DNA of 35,566 nt from an uncultured Ruminococcus sp. (GTDB lineage: Bacteria; Bacillota; Clostridia; Lachnospirales; Lachnospiraceae). A program made the translations under genes and the position numbers. Below, in pieces: positions 15,798-24,310 of this stretch. The stretch is taken from contig USFD01000028.1 of assembly GCA_900553885.1 (NCBI GenBank), forward strand, positions 1 through 35,566, given 5' to 3'. The notes under the pieces are model-generated. The model saw only the letters and a program-made list of their open reading frames with translations. It was not told where the DNA came from and searched no databases. The first letter of the stretch is position 1; each line of letters begins with the position of its first letter.

Positions 15798-17723
15798 TTA
15801 AAATTCAAATATTGCAACCCCGTACGGCGGAAGCGGATACGCGAAAGAATATTTCTGTCCGTCACATTCCTGCTTTACCGGCTTGTACAGCAGCGGTCTC
15901 GGCTCACCCTTTCCTCCGAACTCTACATCGTCGCTGTTGAGAACCAGTTTCATCTGTTTTCTCCTCGGAACGCCTACCCGGTAGTCCCTCCGCTCCATTG
16001 GCGTAAAGTTGCAGACTACAAGAAGATTCTTCTTATTGTCTTTTGAGTGACGGATAAAGCTGTAAATACTCCGGAAAATATCATCTGCATTCACCCACTC
16101 AAACCCTGCCGGATCCGTATCCAGCTCGTACATTGCTTTATTCTTTTTATAGAGATGCAGCAGCGCGCGGTACCAGTTCTGAATCTGCTGATGCTCCGGC
16201 TCTGCCAGCAGGAACCAGTCAAGCTCTCTCTCTTCACTCCATTCGCGCAGCTGTGCGAAATCCTGTCCCATAAACAGCAGCTTCTTGCCCGGATGGCACA
16301 TCATAAACGCATATCCTGCTTTCAGGTTAGCGTATTTGTCAAATCCAAGTCCCGGCATTTTATTGATCATGGAACATTTCAGATGTACCACCTCATCATG
16401 GGAAAGAACGAGAATATAGTTCTCGCTGTATGCATACTGCATGGCAAACGTCATCATATGATGGGCATTTTTCCGGAAATACGGATCCAGTTTCATGTAC
16501 TCCGTAAAATCATGCATCCAGCCCATATTCCACTTCAGACTGAAGCCCAGTCCGCCGTCCTCCGGCGCTCCCGTAACTTTCGGCCATGCTGTGGATTCTT
16601 CCGCAATCATCACTGCTCCCTTATTTCTGCCAAGGACAACAGAATTCAGATGCTTGAAAAATTCTATTGCTTCCAGATTTTCATTTCCGCCGTATTTATT
16701 CGCAACCCACTGTCCGTCCTGCTTTCCATAGTCCAGATACAGCATGGATGCTACCGCGTCAACACGGAGCCCGTCCACATGGAAATGTTCGATCCAGAAC
16801 AACGCATTCGCAATCAGGAAATTGCGCACTTCCGGCTTGCCATAATCAAATATTTTTGTTCCCCAGTCCGGATGTTCCCCTTTCCGCGGATCCGCATATT
16901 CAAATGTAGGCGTCCCGTCAAAATCAGCCAGACCGTGCGCGTCTTTCGGGAAATGAGCCGGTACCCAGTCCAGAATCACTCCGATATTATTTCTGTGAAG
17001 ATAATTAATCATATACGCAAAATCTTCCGGCGTCCCGTATCTGGACGTAGGTGCATAATATCCCGTTACCTGGTAGCCCCATGAGCCGTCATAGGGGTGC
17101 TCAGCCATGCCCATAAGTTCCACATGGGTATACCCCATATCCTTCACATACTTTGCAACAGCCTCGGCAAATTCCCTGTAAGTATAAAACCCCTCATCCT
17201 CTGTACCCGGATGCCGCATCCACGAGCCCAGATGCACTTCATAAATCGACATGGGATACTCTTTACAGTTCCAGAATTTTCTCATTTCCATCCACGCATC
17301 ATCTGTCCATTTCAAATGAGAAATATCGGTGACTATAGAGGCTGTTCCCGGTCTCAGCTCCGCATAGTTCGCAAACGGGTCCGCTTTGAAAATCCGTTTT
17401 CCCTGCTGCGTCTCGATACAGAACTTATACAGATCTCCCTCCTTGATACCGGGAATAAAAAGGGTATAAATGCCCATCGGTTCCTGGCGCTCCATATAAT
17501 CCGCCTCAAAATCCCATCCGTTAAAATCTCCTACCACAGCAACTCTGCGTGCATGCGGAGCCCATACTGCAAAATAAACTCCCTCCTGCCCGTCAACAGT
17601 AACTTTATGCGCTCCCATCTTCTGATAGATCTCGTAGTGATTTCCCTGGCCGAACAGATACTGATCCAGTTCACCGATCTCAAAAGGATGCGCCATTTGC
17701 TTTGTACTTTTTTTGTTTCCCAT
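15798..17723 (-). CDS. glgB: 1,4-alpha-glucan branching enzyme
   Basis: A 641-aa GH13 enzyme that makes alpha-1,6 branches in glycogen. An N-terminal CBM48-type domain occupies residues ~25-115 (FAVWAPHARRVAVVGDFNGW). The catalytic barrel follows, with region I DWVPAHF, region II GLRVDAV holding nucleophile D322, region III VMIAEES holding acid/base E375, and region IV VLSHDEVVH. A C-terminal beta domain ends with PYGVAIFEF. The length and the YEVHLGSW segment match bacterial GlgB. ATG 17723 has GAGGTGG upstream. No other glycogen gene (glgA, glgC, glgP) lies beside it, so it appears to be a single-gene transcript. An AT-rich upstream stretch (TATAAT near 17837-17842) may hold its promoter. 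Confidence 0.97.
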   Translation of the reverse strand: MGNKKSTKQMAHPFEIGELDQYLFGQGNHYEIYQKMGAHKVTVDGQEGVYFAVWAPHARRVAVVGDFNGWDFEADYMERQEPMGIYTLFIPGIKEGDLYKFCIETQQGKRIFKADPFANYAELRPGTASIVTDISHLKWTDDAWMEMRKFWNCKEYPMSIYEVHLGSWMRHPGTEDEGFYTYREFAEAVAKYVKDMGYTHVELMGMAEHPYDGSWGYQVTGYYAPTSRYGTPEDFAYMINYLHRNNIGVILDWVPAHFPKDAHGLADFDGTPTFEYADPRKGEHPDWGTKIFDYGKPEVRNFLIANALFWIEHFHVDGLRVDAVASMLYLDYGKQDGQWVANKYGGNENLEAIEFFKHLNSVVLGRNKGAVMIAEESTAWPKVTGAPEDGGLGFSLKWNMGWMHDFTEYMKLDPYFRKNAHHMMTFAMQYAYSENYILVLSHDEVVHLKCSMINKMPGLGFDKYANLKAGYAFMMCHPGKKLLFMGQDFAQLREWSEERELDWFLLAEPEHQQIQNWYRALLHLYKKNKAMYELDTDPAGFEWVNADDIFRSIYSFIRHSKDNKKNLLVVCNFTPMERRDYRVGVPRRKQMKLVLNSDDVEFGGKGEPRPLLYKPVKQECDGQKYSFAYPLPPYGVAIFEF

Positions 17724-17885
17724 AAGGCCACCTCGCCGCTCGATATTTTGCAGCCGGCCGACTGTTCTTCCTGTTATGTCCGCATATTTTACACTCGCCG
17801 CACAATGTCGCCAGCTACATTTTAATATACTCTATATTATACTTTATACTCACCAAAAAAGAAAGAGAAAAGCATCCCGCAGCAC

Positions 17886-17919
17886 AAAAATAGACAGCCT
17901 CCGAAAGACTGTCTATTTT
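17886..17919 (-). terminator. Intrinsic terminator of the TPR-AAA gene
   Basis: AAAATAGACAG (17887-17897) pairs with CTGTCTATTTT (17909-17919). On the minus strand extra G-U pairs lengthen the stem and a TTTTT tail follows. It lies about 40 bases after the stop of the large acidic gene and upstream of glgB. The plus-strand copy also ends in Ts, but no plus-strand gene needs it. Confidence 0.87.
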
Positions 17920-17959
17920 CACCGGCACAGCTGCTCTCTGCAGCCTGGGCCCATTATTC

Positions 17960-20950
17960 TTAAGCATTAAAATCCTTTTCCGACAACAGAATTCTGTCCG
18001 CATCATCTGTGTTCTTTCCAAACACTCGCCGCACAAGTTTTTTCGCAGACGCTTTCTGTGAATGAGCGATTGCTTTATCCATGATCTCCTTAACTTCTGC
18101 CACCGTAACCGCATGATCTTCTCTCTGAAGAGAATCTATTCTGCTGTAAAGCGCCAGAATACCCATCTCATCGATCCGGTATCCGTTCTCCTGCGCATAG
18201 GTCTGTCCAAATGTTACAAGTTCATCATTAATAAAAATCGGCACTTCCAGGCGGGAAGTAAATTTCCTTCTGAACTCCCGGTTTGAAGACAGAAGACGAT
18301 CCAGCGGTTTTCTCTGTTCTTCAAGGACAACAAGCAATTCCCCTGTATCCTTTTCCATTGCTTTATTGAGGCGTGCAGTTGTCTTTTCATTCATCTTTCC
18401 TGCTTTCTCAATAATCAGCGCTCCTCCATACAGCTTGCTGAATATATCTCCTATTTTCTTTTTATTAAGAGAATCGCCTGTCACAATGGCAACTTTTCCC
18501 TGCTTGATATTACGCTGTCTCTGGATTGCCTTGACAACATCGACTGCCAGAACTGTTTTTCCGTTTCCTTTATTTCCTATAATCAGCAGATTTCCGGTCT
18601 TTGATGTGCCGCCTCTGTTTGTACAGTTCTTGTCCTGCTCCAGAACATCCACAAGCTGCTCGCTCATACCTCTGACAGGGACAAAATATGAAAACAGCTT
18701 TTTCTGTTCCTCGGTCAGACCGGCTCTTGTGCCGATTCCGCTCTGCGTCTCAAGATCATACCGGCCATGGACAATAAACCCTGTATCAGACATGGACAGT
18801 GCATCTGAAATTTCATTGAGCGGAAGCGGAGCTGTCTTTCCGGTAGCAATCAGCTTTGCAGTCTCTTTCCGGCTCAGCGGAGTCGTAGCGGAAAGGATGT
18901 CCATTCCATCATCATCATCCGGAATCTCTCTGTCATCCGGTTCTTCACTGTGTTTCGGATCCACCCGGAATTCCTCATCAATATCCGGCCTGCCGTCATC
19001 ATCCGGCTCCTCTTCTTCCAGGTCTTCCTCTTCTTCATCCAGAAGATCTTCCTCTTCTTCGAAATCCTCATCCGGCAGATCTTCGTCGTCGAAGTCCTCG
19101 TCCTCACCATCCAGAAGATCTTCGTCTTCCTCAAAATAATCCTCTTCAAAATCATCGGAATCATCAATCCGAAGCTCTTCTGTGACTTTTCCCATATTTT
19201 CATGAGGTTCTTCCGCTTTTTTCTCTTTCTTTTCTGTTTCCGGTTCTTCCGGCGGAATCACACCCTCTATCTCATCAATCAGGCGCTGAATATCCGGCGG
19301 AAGAATGGGCTCCGGCTGTTTCTTTTCCGTTCTGTCTTTATTCTGTTCTGTACTGATCTCTTCTTCCTCCTCAGACGAATCAATTTCTTCCGGCAGGTCC
19401 TCTGCCTCCTCTGTCAGTTCTTCCTCTTCCGGCAGGTCCTCCGGCTCCTCCGTCAGTTCTTCCTCTTCCGGCAGATCCTCCGGTTCCTCTGTCAGAATCT
19501 CCTCTTCCGGCAGATCCTCCGGTTCCTCCGTCAGAACCTCCTCTTCCGGCAGGTCCTCCGGCTCCTCTGTCAGAACCTCTTCTTCCGGCTCACTGACAAA
19601 TTCATCTGCCTCTTCCACAATCTCTTCTATATCTATCTCCTGATCAGCGTCCTCTTCATATCCTGCCCCGGCCTCTGACGCAGTTTCCTCTGACTGCTGC
19701 TCCCAGCCTGCCAGAATGTCTTCAAGACTCATCTGTCCTTCTATCTGATCGTCATCATCAGAAGTCTTTTCCTCAGCGGACGGAGTACTTTCCTCCGGGA
19801 TCTCCGTCTGTACTTCCGGAACACTTTCCAAAGCCGCCGCTTTCTCTGCTTCTTCCACTGCAGCCGGCTCCTCCTCTTCTATATCATCCTCGTCCTCCTC
19901 TTCCGGAATAATCTCGGTCATCTCTCCGGAAGCGGATACCTGATTTTTCTTTCTTGCCTTCTTCACCGCTTTGTCGGCCATCTCCAGATCTGCAACATCC
20001 TCAATTTCCTCAATCGCACCCTCCAGATCCGACATATCGGGTTCTTCCTCTTCTGCAGGAGACTCCTGTTTCTTAGGATGGAGAAGTTTCTTCAGCGCTT
20101 CATCCAGCCGCATGGTATCGCCCAGCTTCTTTTTCTCCGGGACCGGATTTTCTTCATCCGCAGCTTCCTCTGATTCTTCCGGAACCTGCACTGTTTCTGC
20201 TTCATCCTCCCCGGCAGACGGTTCGTCTTCTTCCGTCACTTCCTCAGCTTCGTATACTGCTGCCTCATCCTCGTCCCCGGATTTTTCTTCCGCATATGTC
20301 ATCAGATCAGGCATCTCTTCCGTCTCAGCAGACGGCTTTTCAAATCTGTGATCATATTTTTCCTGCTGGGAAGGTGTCAGCGGCTTGTACTGCATCTTCA
20401 GCTCCATCGCCTTATATACATACTTTCCTTCACTGAACCAGAGAATAAGGTCATCACATTCTTCCAGACACTCTGCGGTCATACCGGCTTCCTGATAGAG
20501 TTTTGCCAGTTCATATGCCCACTCTTCAATATATTCCGATTTCTTGAACTCTTCCAGAGCCTCGATCTGCTGCTCAATCGGCGCACGCTGCTCACGAAGA
20601 ATCTGATAGCGCAGAATATACTGATTCGGATCTTTCGGCGCAATCTGCACAAAATCATCGTAATAATCTATCGCCTCGTCTACATTGCCTGTCTTCAACG
20701 CAAGCGTACAGAGGCGGCTGATAATCTTTCTGCTGCCCTCGGCACGGTGATAAGCAATATTAAGTACGTCATAGCTTTTCTGATATTCCTTGTTCTTTTC
20801 ATATATATCACTGACCTGGACCAGCATGGAAGCATTTCTCACTCTGCGCCAGTCGATTGTATCCGCTATGTCCGCAGCTTTTCTATATGCGCCGTCTTCC
20901 ATAAGCTCGAGCATCTGTTCTGTTTTTAACTTATATTCATACTTATCCAC
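17960..20950 (-). CDS. TPR / acidic-repeat / AAA-type ATPase protein (996 aa)
   Basis: A very acidic protein in three parts. Residues ~1-205 are TPR-like helical repeats (AYRKAADIADTIDW, YQKSYDVLNIAYHRAEG, GNVDEAIDYYDDFVQIAPKD). Residues ~215-720 are a Glu/Asp-rich, probably disordered region containing a 13-residue tandem repeat. The C-terminal ~270 residues are a P-loop ATPase resembling CbxX/CfxQ-type AAA domains: Walker A GNKGNGKT near residue 795, the Walker B-like strand GGALIIEKAG near 840, then a helical lid. There is no signal or membrane segment. GTG 20950 is chosen because GAGGTGA precedes it by six bases; a GTG three codons earlier has no ribosome binding site. The Walker B motif ends in Glu-Lys rather than Asp-Glu, which is odd. 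The function is unknown; a scaffold or remodelling ATPase is plausible. Confidence 0.88.
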   Translation of the reverse strand: MDKYEYKLKTEQMLELMEDGAYRKAADIADTIDWRRVRNASMLVQVSDIYEKNKEYQKSYDVLNIAYHRAEGSRKIISRLCTLALKTGNVDEAIDYYDDFVQIAPKDPNQYILRYQILREQRAPIEQQIEALEEFKKSEYIEEWAYELAKLYQEAGMTAECLEECDDLILWFSEGKYVYKAMELKMQYKPLTPSQQEKYDHRFEKPSAETEEMPDLMTYAEEKSGDEDEAAVYEAEEVTEEDEPSAGEDEAETVQVPEESEEAADEENPVPEKKKLGDTMRLDEALKKLLHPKKQESPAEEEEPDMSDLEGAIEEIEDVADLEMADKAVKKARKKNQVSASGEMTEIIPEEEDEDDIEEEEPAAVEEAEKAAALESVPEVQTEIPEESTPSAEEKTSDDDDQIEGQMSLEDILAGWEQQSEETASEAGAGYEEDADQEIDIEEIVEEADEFVSEPEEEVLTEEPEDLPEEEVLTEEPEDLPEEEILTEEPEDLPEEEELTEEPEDLPEEEELTEEAEDLPEEIDSSEEEEEISTEQNKDRTEKKQPEPILPPDIQRLIDEIEGVIPPEEPETEKKEKKAEEPHENMGKVTEELRIDDSDDFEEDYFEEDEDLLDGEDEDFDDEDLPDEDFEEEEDLLDEEEEDLEEEEPDDDGRPDIDEEFRVDPKHSEEPDDREIPDDDDGMDILSATTPLSRKETAKLIATGKTAPLPLNEISDALSMSDTGFIVHGRYDLETQSGIGTRAGLTEEQKKLFSYFVPVRGMSEQLVDVLEQDKNCTNRGGTSKTGNLLIIGNKGNGKTVLAVDVVKAIQRQRNIKQGKVAIVTGDSLNKKKIGDIFSKLYGGALIIEKAGKMNEKTTARLNKAMEKDTGELLVVLEEQRKPLDRLLSSNREFRRKFTSRLEVPIFINDELVTFGQTYAQENGYRIDEMGILALYSRIDSLQREDHAVTVAEVKEIMDKAIAHSQKASAKKLVRRVFGKNTDDADRILLSEKDFNA
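19392..19586 (-). repeat. Five in-frame 39-bp tandem repeats coding an acidic 13-mer
   Basis: Five consecutive 39-base units (19392-19430, 19431-19469, 19470-19508, 19509-19547 and 19548-19586) encode the 13-residue unit L-T-E-E-P-E-D-L-P-E-E-E-x at about residues 455-520 of the acidic protein. Units differ by a few bases, mostly synonymous (for example GGCAGG versus GGCAGA), and the last residue varies among V, I and E. Because the period is a multiple of three, changes in copy number keep the reading frame. Confidence 0.95.
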
Positions 20951-21036
20951 CGCATTCACCTCATTGATAAATTTGTATTTCTTCGGTCAAAATAGCTCAG
21001 CCTGTCTTCTCTTGCACAGGCCGATACTCTTTCAAT

Positions 21037-21065
21037 AGTTTATCATATGAATACCCCAATGTCAA
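21037..21065 (-). promoter_or_regulatory. Promoter of the TPR-AAA gene
   Basis: A perfect -35 TTGACA (21065-21060) is followed after 17 bases by -10 TAAACT (21042-21037) on the minus strand. It lies immediately downstream of, and touching, the terminator of the preceding transcription unit. The leader to the start at 20950 contains a GCCTGT/ACAGGC stem-loop (around 21000-21022). Confidence 0.65.
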
Positions 21066-21102
21066 AAAAATGCATCCTCAATTGACATTGACGATGCATT
21101 TT
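21064..21102 (-). terminator. Intrinsic terminator of the orphan 21.1-21.8 kb unit
   Basis: AAAATGCATC (21067-21076) pairs with GATGCATTTT (21093-21102), and the stem continues after one mismatch (TCAA with TTGA). On the minus strand it ends in seven Ts. No long minus-strand gene precedes it, which makes it informative: something transcribed from the right ends here. Confidence 0.85.
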
Positions 21103-21590
21103 ATGAATTATTTAATTTTTTCATTATTTTTATTTTATATAAAATCGGAGGCACTTTCTTGATTCTGTTCCTGTGAGACCTCTGCCATCTGTTATTTGAC
21201 TGTGGTCGATTTATTAAGACCAGCTTACTAAACCTTCCCTCCTTCAATAACAATCTGAGGTTCATAGTAAAATCCTTCTGTTTTTCCTTCCGTTCCAACT
21301 CCGGTGACATCTCATATTTTTAAAGAATGTCCTCAGCTATTCTTCCTATAATCCTCCGGCAGCAGCAGTACCTTCTGCGATATTCCCGCTCCCTGCTGAA
21401 TTATTACTTCTATAACTGCACACCCTTTATTATGAAATGCCCTTCTACTCAATGTTTCTTTACACATCTTTCGAAATTCTGCTATATGTGGTATCTATAT
21501 TCAATACGTCTGCAAATGCTAAATCTTTTGATTTTCATCCAGATTCCGAACTCTCCGATTAATCCTTTTCATTACATATTTTCTGGATTC
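21103..21590 (-). other. Transcribed-looking stretch without a long ORF; probable decayed gene or RNA
   Basis: This is part of the roughly 1.05-kb gap 20951-22010 and is AT-richer than its neighbours. On the minus strand, short protein-like pieces occur in different frames: a piece reading FADVLNIDTTYSRISKDV (around 21470-21525), a piece ending LLLPEDYRKNS (around 21340-21390), and a piece reading TEGFYYEPQIVIEGGKV before a stop (around 21235-21305). The frame changes between them look like a gene broken by several frameshifts. A 69-codon frame at 21101-21310 exists but has no ribosome binding site and unconvincing composition. A structured noncoding RNA is the other possibility. The remaining part, 21834-22010, is very AT-rich and shows nothing I can name. 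Confidence 0.4.
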
Positions 21591-21686
21591 TTAATCTTCT
21601 CTACAGCAAAGGTCTCTTTCTTCACAGGAACTTACATTTGCCGTACCACTGACATATTGATGAAAAACCGAACTCACACTGTCCAT
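21591..21686 (-). CDS. Possible 31-codon peptide gene, or the 5' end of a decayed gene
   Basis: ATG 21686 has a perfect AGGAGG (21695-21700) eight bases upstream and opens a frame of 31 codons, beginning MDSVSSVFHQYVSGTANVSS and ending in a Cys-Cys-Arg-Glu-Asp tail. It lies about 110 bases downstream of a strong promoter. It has no signal peptide, membrane helix or double-glycine leader. Just downstream another frame continues with protein-like sequence (PVKKETFAVEKIKNPENM), so a frameshifted remnant of a longer protein is at least as likely as a true small peptide. I do not recognise the family. Confidence 0.35.
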   Translation of the reverse strand: MDSVSSVFHQYVSGTANVSSCEERDLCCRED

Positions 21687-21804
21687 GGGCCCTACCTCCT
21701 GTTGTCTGTTATTTTTAACCTAATCGAACACCTGAAATATTGTTCTCTTAGATAAATACCCTTTTGAGATATCTGATTTTGTTGTATCTCTTTTGGATGG
21801 TTTT

Positions 21805-21833
21805 ATAATATCACCGCGCCCTCTATTTGTCAA
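21805..21833 (-). promoter_or_regulatory. Strong sigma-A type promoter of the orphan unit
   Basis: On the minus strand a perfect -35 TTGACA (21833-21828), a 17-base spacer and -10 TATTAT (21810-21805). Transcription should start near 21798. The first bases of the leader contain the inverted repeat GAGATA/TATCTC (21785-21790 with 21766-21771). Confidence 0.7.
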
Positions 21834-22010
21834 CACATTTTTTGTTTTTATTTTAAATAAATTTATTATTCTTTATTTATTTCTGAATTTTCTGATTATT
21901 TATCGTTTTTATTGTGTTTATCAGACCTGCCATCCACTATATTTATGGTATATCACAGATATTTACAGACAATTCAGACAGCCTGTCCCCGGCAGTACAC
22001 TGCTCTGTTC

Positions 22011-23375
22011 TCATATATTTATATTTACAATATATGTATTATTTTCTTTCTCAATGTGTATGCTGCCCTGGTGCATCCGCACCATTTTCTCTGTGCTTTT
22101 CAAGCCGATCCTGCTGCTCTCAACCTCAGTGTCCGTTGATCTGATGCCGTTTGAAAGGACAATCCGTGTCTTTCCATGCTCCCTCTCGGCTTCCACAGTA
22201 ACTCTGTGTTTTTTGTCTCCATATTTTATAATATTGGAAAAAAGATTACTGAAAATACGTTTCAGCATAATCTCATCGCCAAGCATTGTTCCCTCGGAAA
22301 GTTTCAGGGTCTGCTCTACTGTAAAGCCTGCCAGACGGATAAATTCACAGTTTTCTTCCAGAATATCATTTAATACCGAAACAGGCATCTGTTTAAGATC
22401 CGCAGCTTCATCCACTTCATAAACCAGCGCATACTCAAACATCCGGTCAGTCAGCACACGGATATCCTCTGTTTTACGGATACACTTTTCTATATATGCA
22501 TCCCGTCCCTCTTCCGGGCAGCGCTTTAACTTCAGAATATTGAGATAGCCTCCCAGAACAGTAAGAGGCGTTCTGAGATCATGAGATATTGCTGTGATCA
22601 GATCCCTGTTTGCCTGACGTATGCTTTCCTCTTTTTTAATATTCACATCCAGCGTATTCCTCAGGGAATCCAGCTCTTTTGCCAGCATTCCCACTTCATC
22701 TTCACCACAGTACGGAACCGGGTGGGACAGATCGCCCTGTGACATATCGGTTATCTTATCCTTTACTTTAAAGATCCGCTTCATTACCCGTCCGATAAAT
22801 ACCAGAACGCCGGACAGAAACACAGACACACACAGGAGAAGAGAAAAGACCATATATGGATATATAAACTGACTCCTGTGATAAGAATAATAAATTACAT
22901 CAAACGTCCCGTTTTTAAATTCAACCGGAACGTCCCCGTACTGATTTCCCAGAATATCCTGGCTCACCGACAGCAGCGTGCCAAACGGATACACTCCCAT
23001 AATATCTGCGACCTGGCCGCAGCGGTACATTCCGTCATCCTGCCCGTAAATATACACTCCCGTATACTCATCTGTAATACGATCCAGAAACGGCTGAATC
23101 TCTTTCTGTCCTTCTGTATCATCTTCTGCCGCGGGGACAGAATAGTTTACGGCCTCCCGCTGCATATCCTCCACAAACTCTTCCGAGTCAAACCACTTTA
23201 TCAGTCCCGAGCTCTCCAGCAGAGATGCCGCGTCTGCCTGATGTACCCACAGAAACCAGAACAGCCCCAGGCTGGCCGCCCCCATAATAATCAGCAGAAG
23301 CAGCAGCTTGATACTGATCTTCCAGCTTTTAATTCCTTTTTCTTTCCATAATTTTTTTATGCGCCCCATATGCAC
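22011..23375 (-). CDS. HAMP-type sensor histidine kinase, partner of the OmpR-type regulator
   Basis: About 454 aa. Two membrane helices (roughly residues 20-42 and 155-180) flank an extracellular sensor region of ~110 residues. HAMP follows, then the HisKA dimerisation helix with phospho-accepting H265 in ITAISHDLRTPL, and a compact HATPase domain with N-box NLFSNIIKYGDK. The usual DxGxG lid motif is replaced by SNGIRSTDTEVESSRIGLKS, a shortened ATP lid. GTG 23375 is preferred because GGAGGG lies seven bases upstream; ATG 23369 is two codons in and also possible, while the GTG at 23399 lies before that ribosome binding site. It is 101 bases downstream of its regulator. The signal is unknown; context points to envelope stress or glycan control. 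Confidence 0.93.
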   Translation of the reverse strand: MHMGRIKKLWKEKGIKSWKISIKLLLLLIIMGAASLGLFWFLWVHQADAASLLESSGLIKWFDSEEFVEDMQREAVNYSVPAAEDDTEGQKEIQPFLDRITDEYTGVYIYGQDDGMYRCGQVADIMGVYPFGTLLSVSQDILGNQYGDVPVEFKNGTFDVIYYSYHRSQFIYPYMVFSLLLCVSVFLSGVLVFIGRVMKRIFKVKDKITDMSQGDLSHPVPYCGEDEVGMLAKELDSLRNTLDVNIKKEESIRQANRDLITAISHDLRTPLTVLGGYLNILKLKRCPEEGRDAYIEKCIRKTEDIRVLTDRMFEYALVYEVDEAADLKQMPVSVLNDILEENCEFIRLAGFTVEQTLKLSEGTMLGDEIMLKRIFSNLFSNIIKYGDKKHRVTVEAEREHGKTRIVLSNGIRSTDTEVESSRIGLKSTEKMVRMHQGSIHIEKENNTYIVNINI

Positions 23376-23476
23376 ACGTTTTCCCTCCAGTATCGGCACG
23401 TCCTGCCACTATTTTTTCAGTCGGAACCATTATGATGAATTATGACAGCTGCATTTCCCGGAACTGCCTTCCGGCT

Positions 23477-24211
23477 TCAGCTGCAGTAATATCCCTTTCC
23501 CCATACATTTTTTATAAGCACAGGATTTTTAGGATCTTTTTCTATCTTCCGGCGGAGATTCCGGATATGCACCATAACGGTATTCCCTGCACCATAGTAA
23601 TAAGATTCCTGCCAGACTGACTCATACAGCCGTTCTGCAGAAAATATCTGGCCTTTATTCTTTACCAGAAGATGAAGCAGCGCATATTCTGTATCTGTCA
23701 GTTCGACAGGTCTGCCGTCCTGAAAGACAGAATGCTGCATTTCATTAATTTCCAGATTATAAAAATGTATCACCGGCTCCGGGAAATTTTTCTTCTCCGT
23801 TTCCGGCATCTCTGTTTTCTTTCCCCCGTATGCCTGATATCTCCGGATCAGCGCCTTCGCACGGCTTACCAGTTCATTGTAGGAAAACGGTTTCGCCAGG
23901 AAATCGTCTCCTCCGCTGGAAAATCCCAGCATTTTGTCGCCCTCCTGGGACTTGGCGCTTAAAAATAGAATCGGTGCATTACTGTACATGCGGATTTCCC
24001 TGCATGTTTTATACCCATTCATTCCGGGCATCATTATATCAAGAATAATCAGATCAAAGTCCTGGTTTTTTGTTGCTTTTAATGCTGCATCCCCGTCTTC
24101 CGCTTCCCTGATGTCAAATCCTTCTCCTTCCAGAAGAATATGAAGGATTTCTCTTATTTCCGCGTTGTCGTCCACTACAAGAATACATGCTTTCTGTGTC
24201 TCCGCAGTCAT
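23477..24211 (-). CDS. OmpR/PhoB-family response regulator
   Basis: 244 aa. The receiver domain (1-120) has acidic pocket D14/D15, phospho-acceptor D58 (LIILDIMMPGMNGY) and K107 (FLAKPFSY). The C-terminal winged helix (~145-244) is typical of the OmpR/PhoB family (PVELTDTEYALLHLLVKNKG, YYYGAGNTVMVHIRNLRRKIE, KNVWGKGYYCS). ATG 24211 follows AGGGGGT. It is transcribed with the kinase gene and divergently from the YfhO-like gene. Palindromes in the shared intergenic region are likely binding sites for this protein or for another local regulator. Confidence 0.95.
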   Translation of the reverse strand: MTAETQKACILVVDDNAEIREILHILLEGEGFDIREAEDGDAALKATKNQDFDLIILDIMMPGMNGYKTCREIRMYSNAPILFLSAKSQEGDKMLGFSSGGDDFLAKPFSYNELVSRAKALIRRYQAYGGKKTEMPETEKKNFPEPVIHFYNLEINEMQHSVFQDGRPVELTDTEYALLHLLVKNKGQIFSAERLYESVWQESYYYGAGNTVMVHIRNLRRKIEKDPKNPVLIKNVWGKGYYCS

Positions 24212-24253
24212 ACCATTACCCCCTGTCTACTGACCGTATGGTATCACATTTTT

Positions 24254-24269
24254 ATACTGCCTGCAGTAT
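24254..24269. promoter_or_regulatory. Palindrome 1 in the divergent regulatory region
   Basis: ATACTGCCTGCAGTAT has perfect 7-base arms around two bases. On the minus strand its end overlaps TATAAA, the likely -10 of the response-regulator operon, which lacks a good -35. It shares GCAGTATTCTTA, a 12-base direct repeat, with palindrome 2 (24263-24274 and 24316-24327), the copies being 53 bases apart, about five helical turns. A regulator binding site is inferred. Confidence 0.5.
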
Positions 24270-24310
24270 TCTTAAGAAATCTTTAGATTCCCTTAGGGCA
24301 TTTGTTTAGA

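Noticed and set aside
16047..17084. 345-codon plus-strand ORF opposite glgB
   Set aside because: Antisense shadow of a clear GH13 enzyme.
19392..19586. Repeat array considered as CRISPR
   Set aside because: The units are directly adjacent, without spacers, in frame, and encode an acidic peptide motif; no cas gene is near.
18366..20351. Ser-rich plus-strand ORFs (for example 18366-19139, 19305-19643 and 19971-20351)
   Set aside because: They are mirror images of the Glu/Asp-rich codons of the acidic ATPase gene, which read as Ser on the other strand.
21101..21310. 69-codon minus-strand ORF before the terminator
   Set aside because: No ribosome binding site, odd composition, and a different frame in the same stretch looks more protein-like; treated as part of the decayed or noncoding unit.
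21327..21755. 142-codon plus-strand ORF in the AT-rich gap
   Set aside because: No ribosome site, Phe/Tyr/Cys-rich composition, and it is antisense to the predicted transcript.
22011..24211. Two-component system plus 31-codon ORF considered as a bacteriocin/lantibiotic locus
   Set aside because: No modification enzyme, leader peptidase motif, ABC exporter or immunity gene is present; the short ORF lacks a leader pattern.
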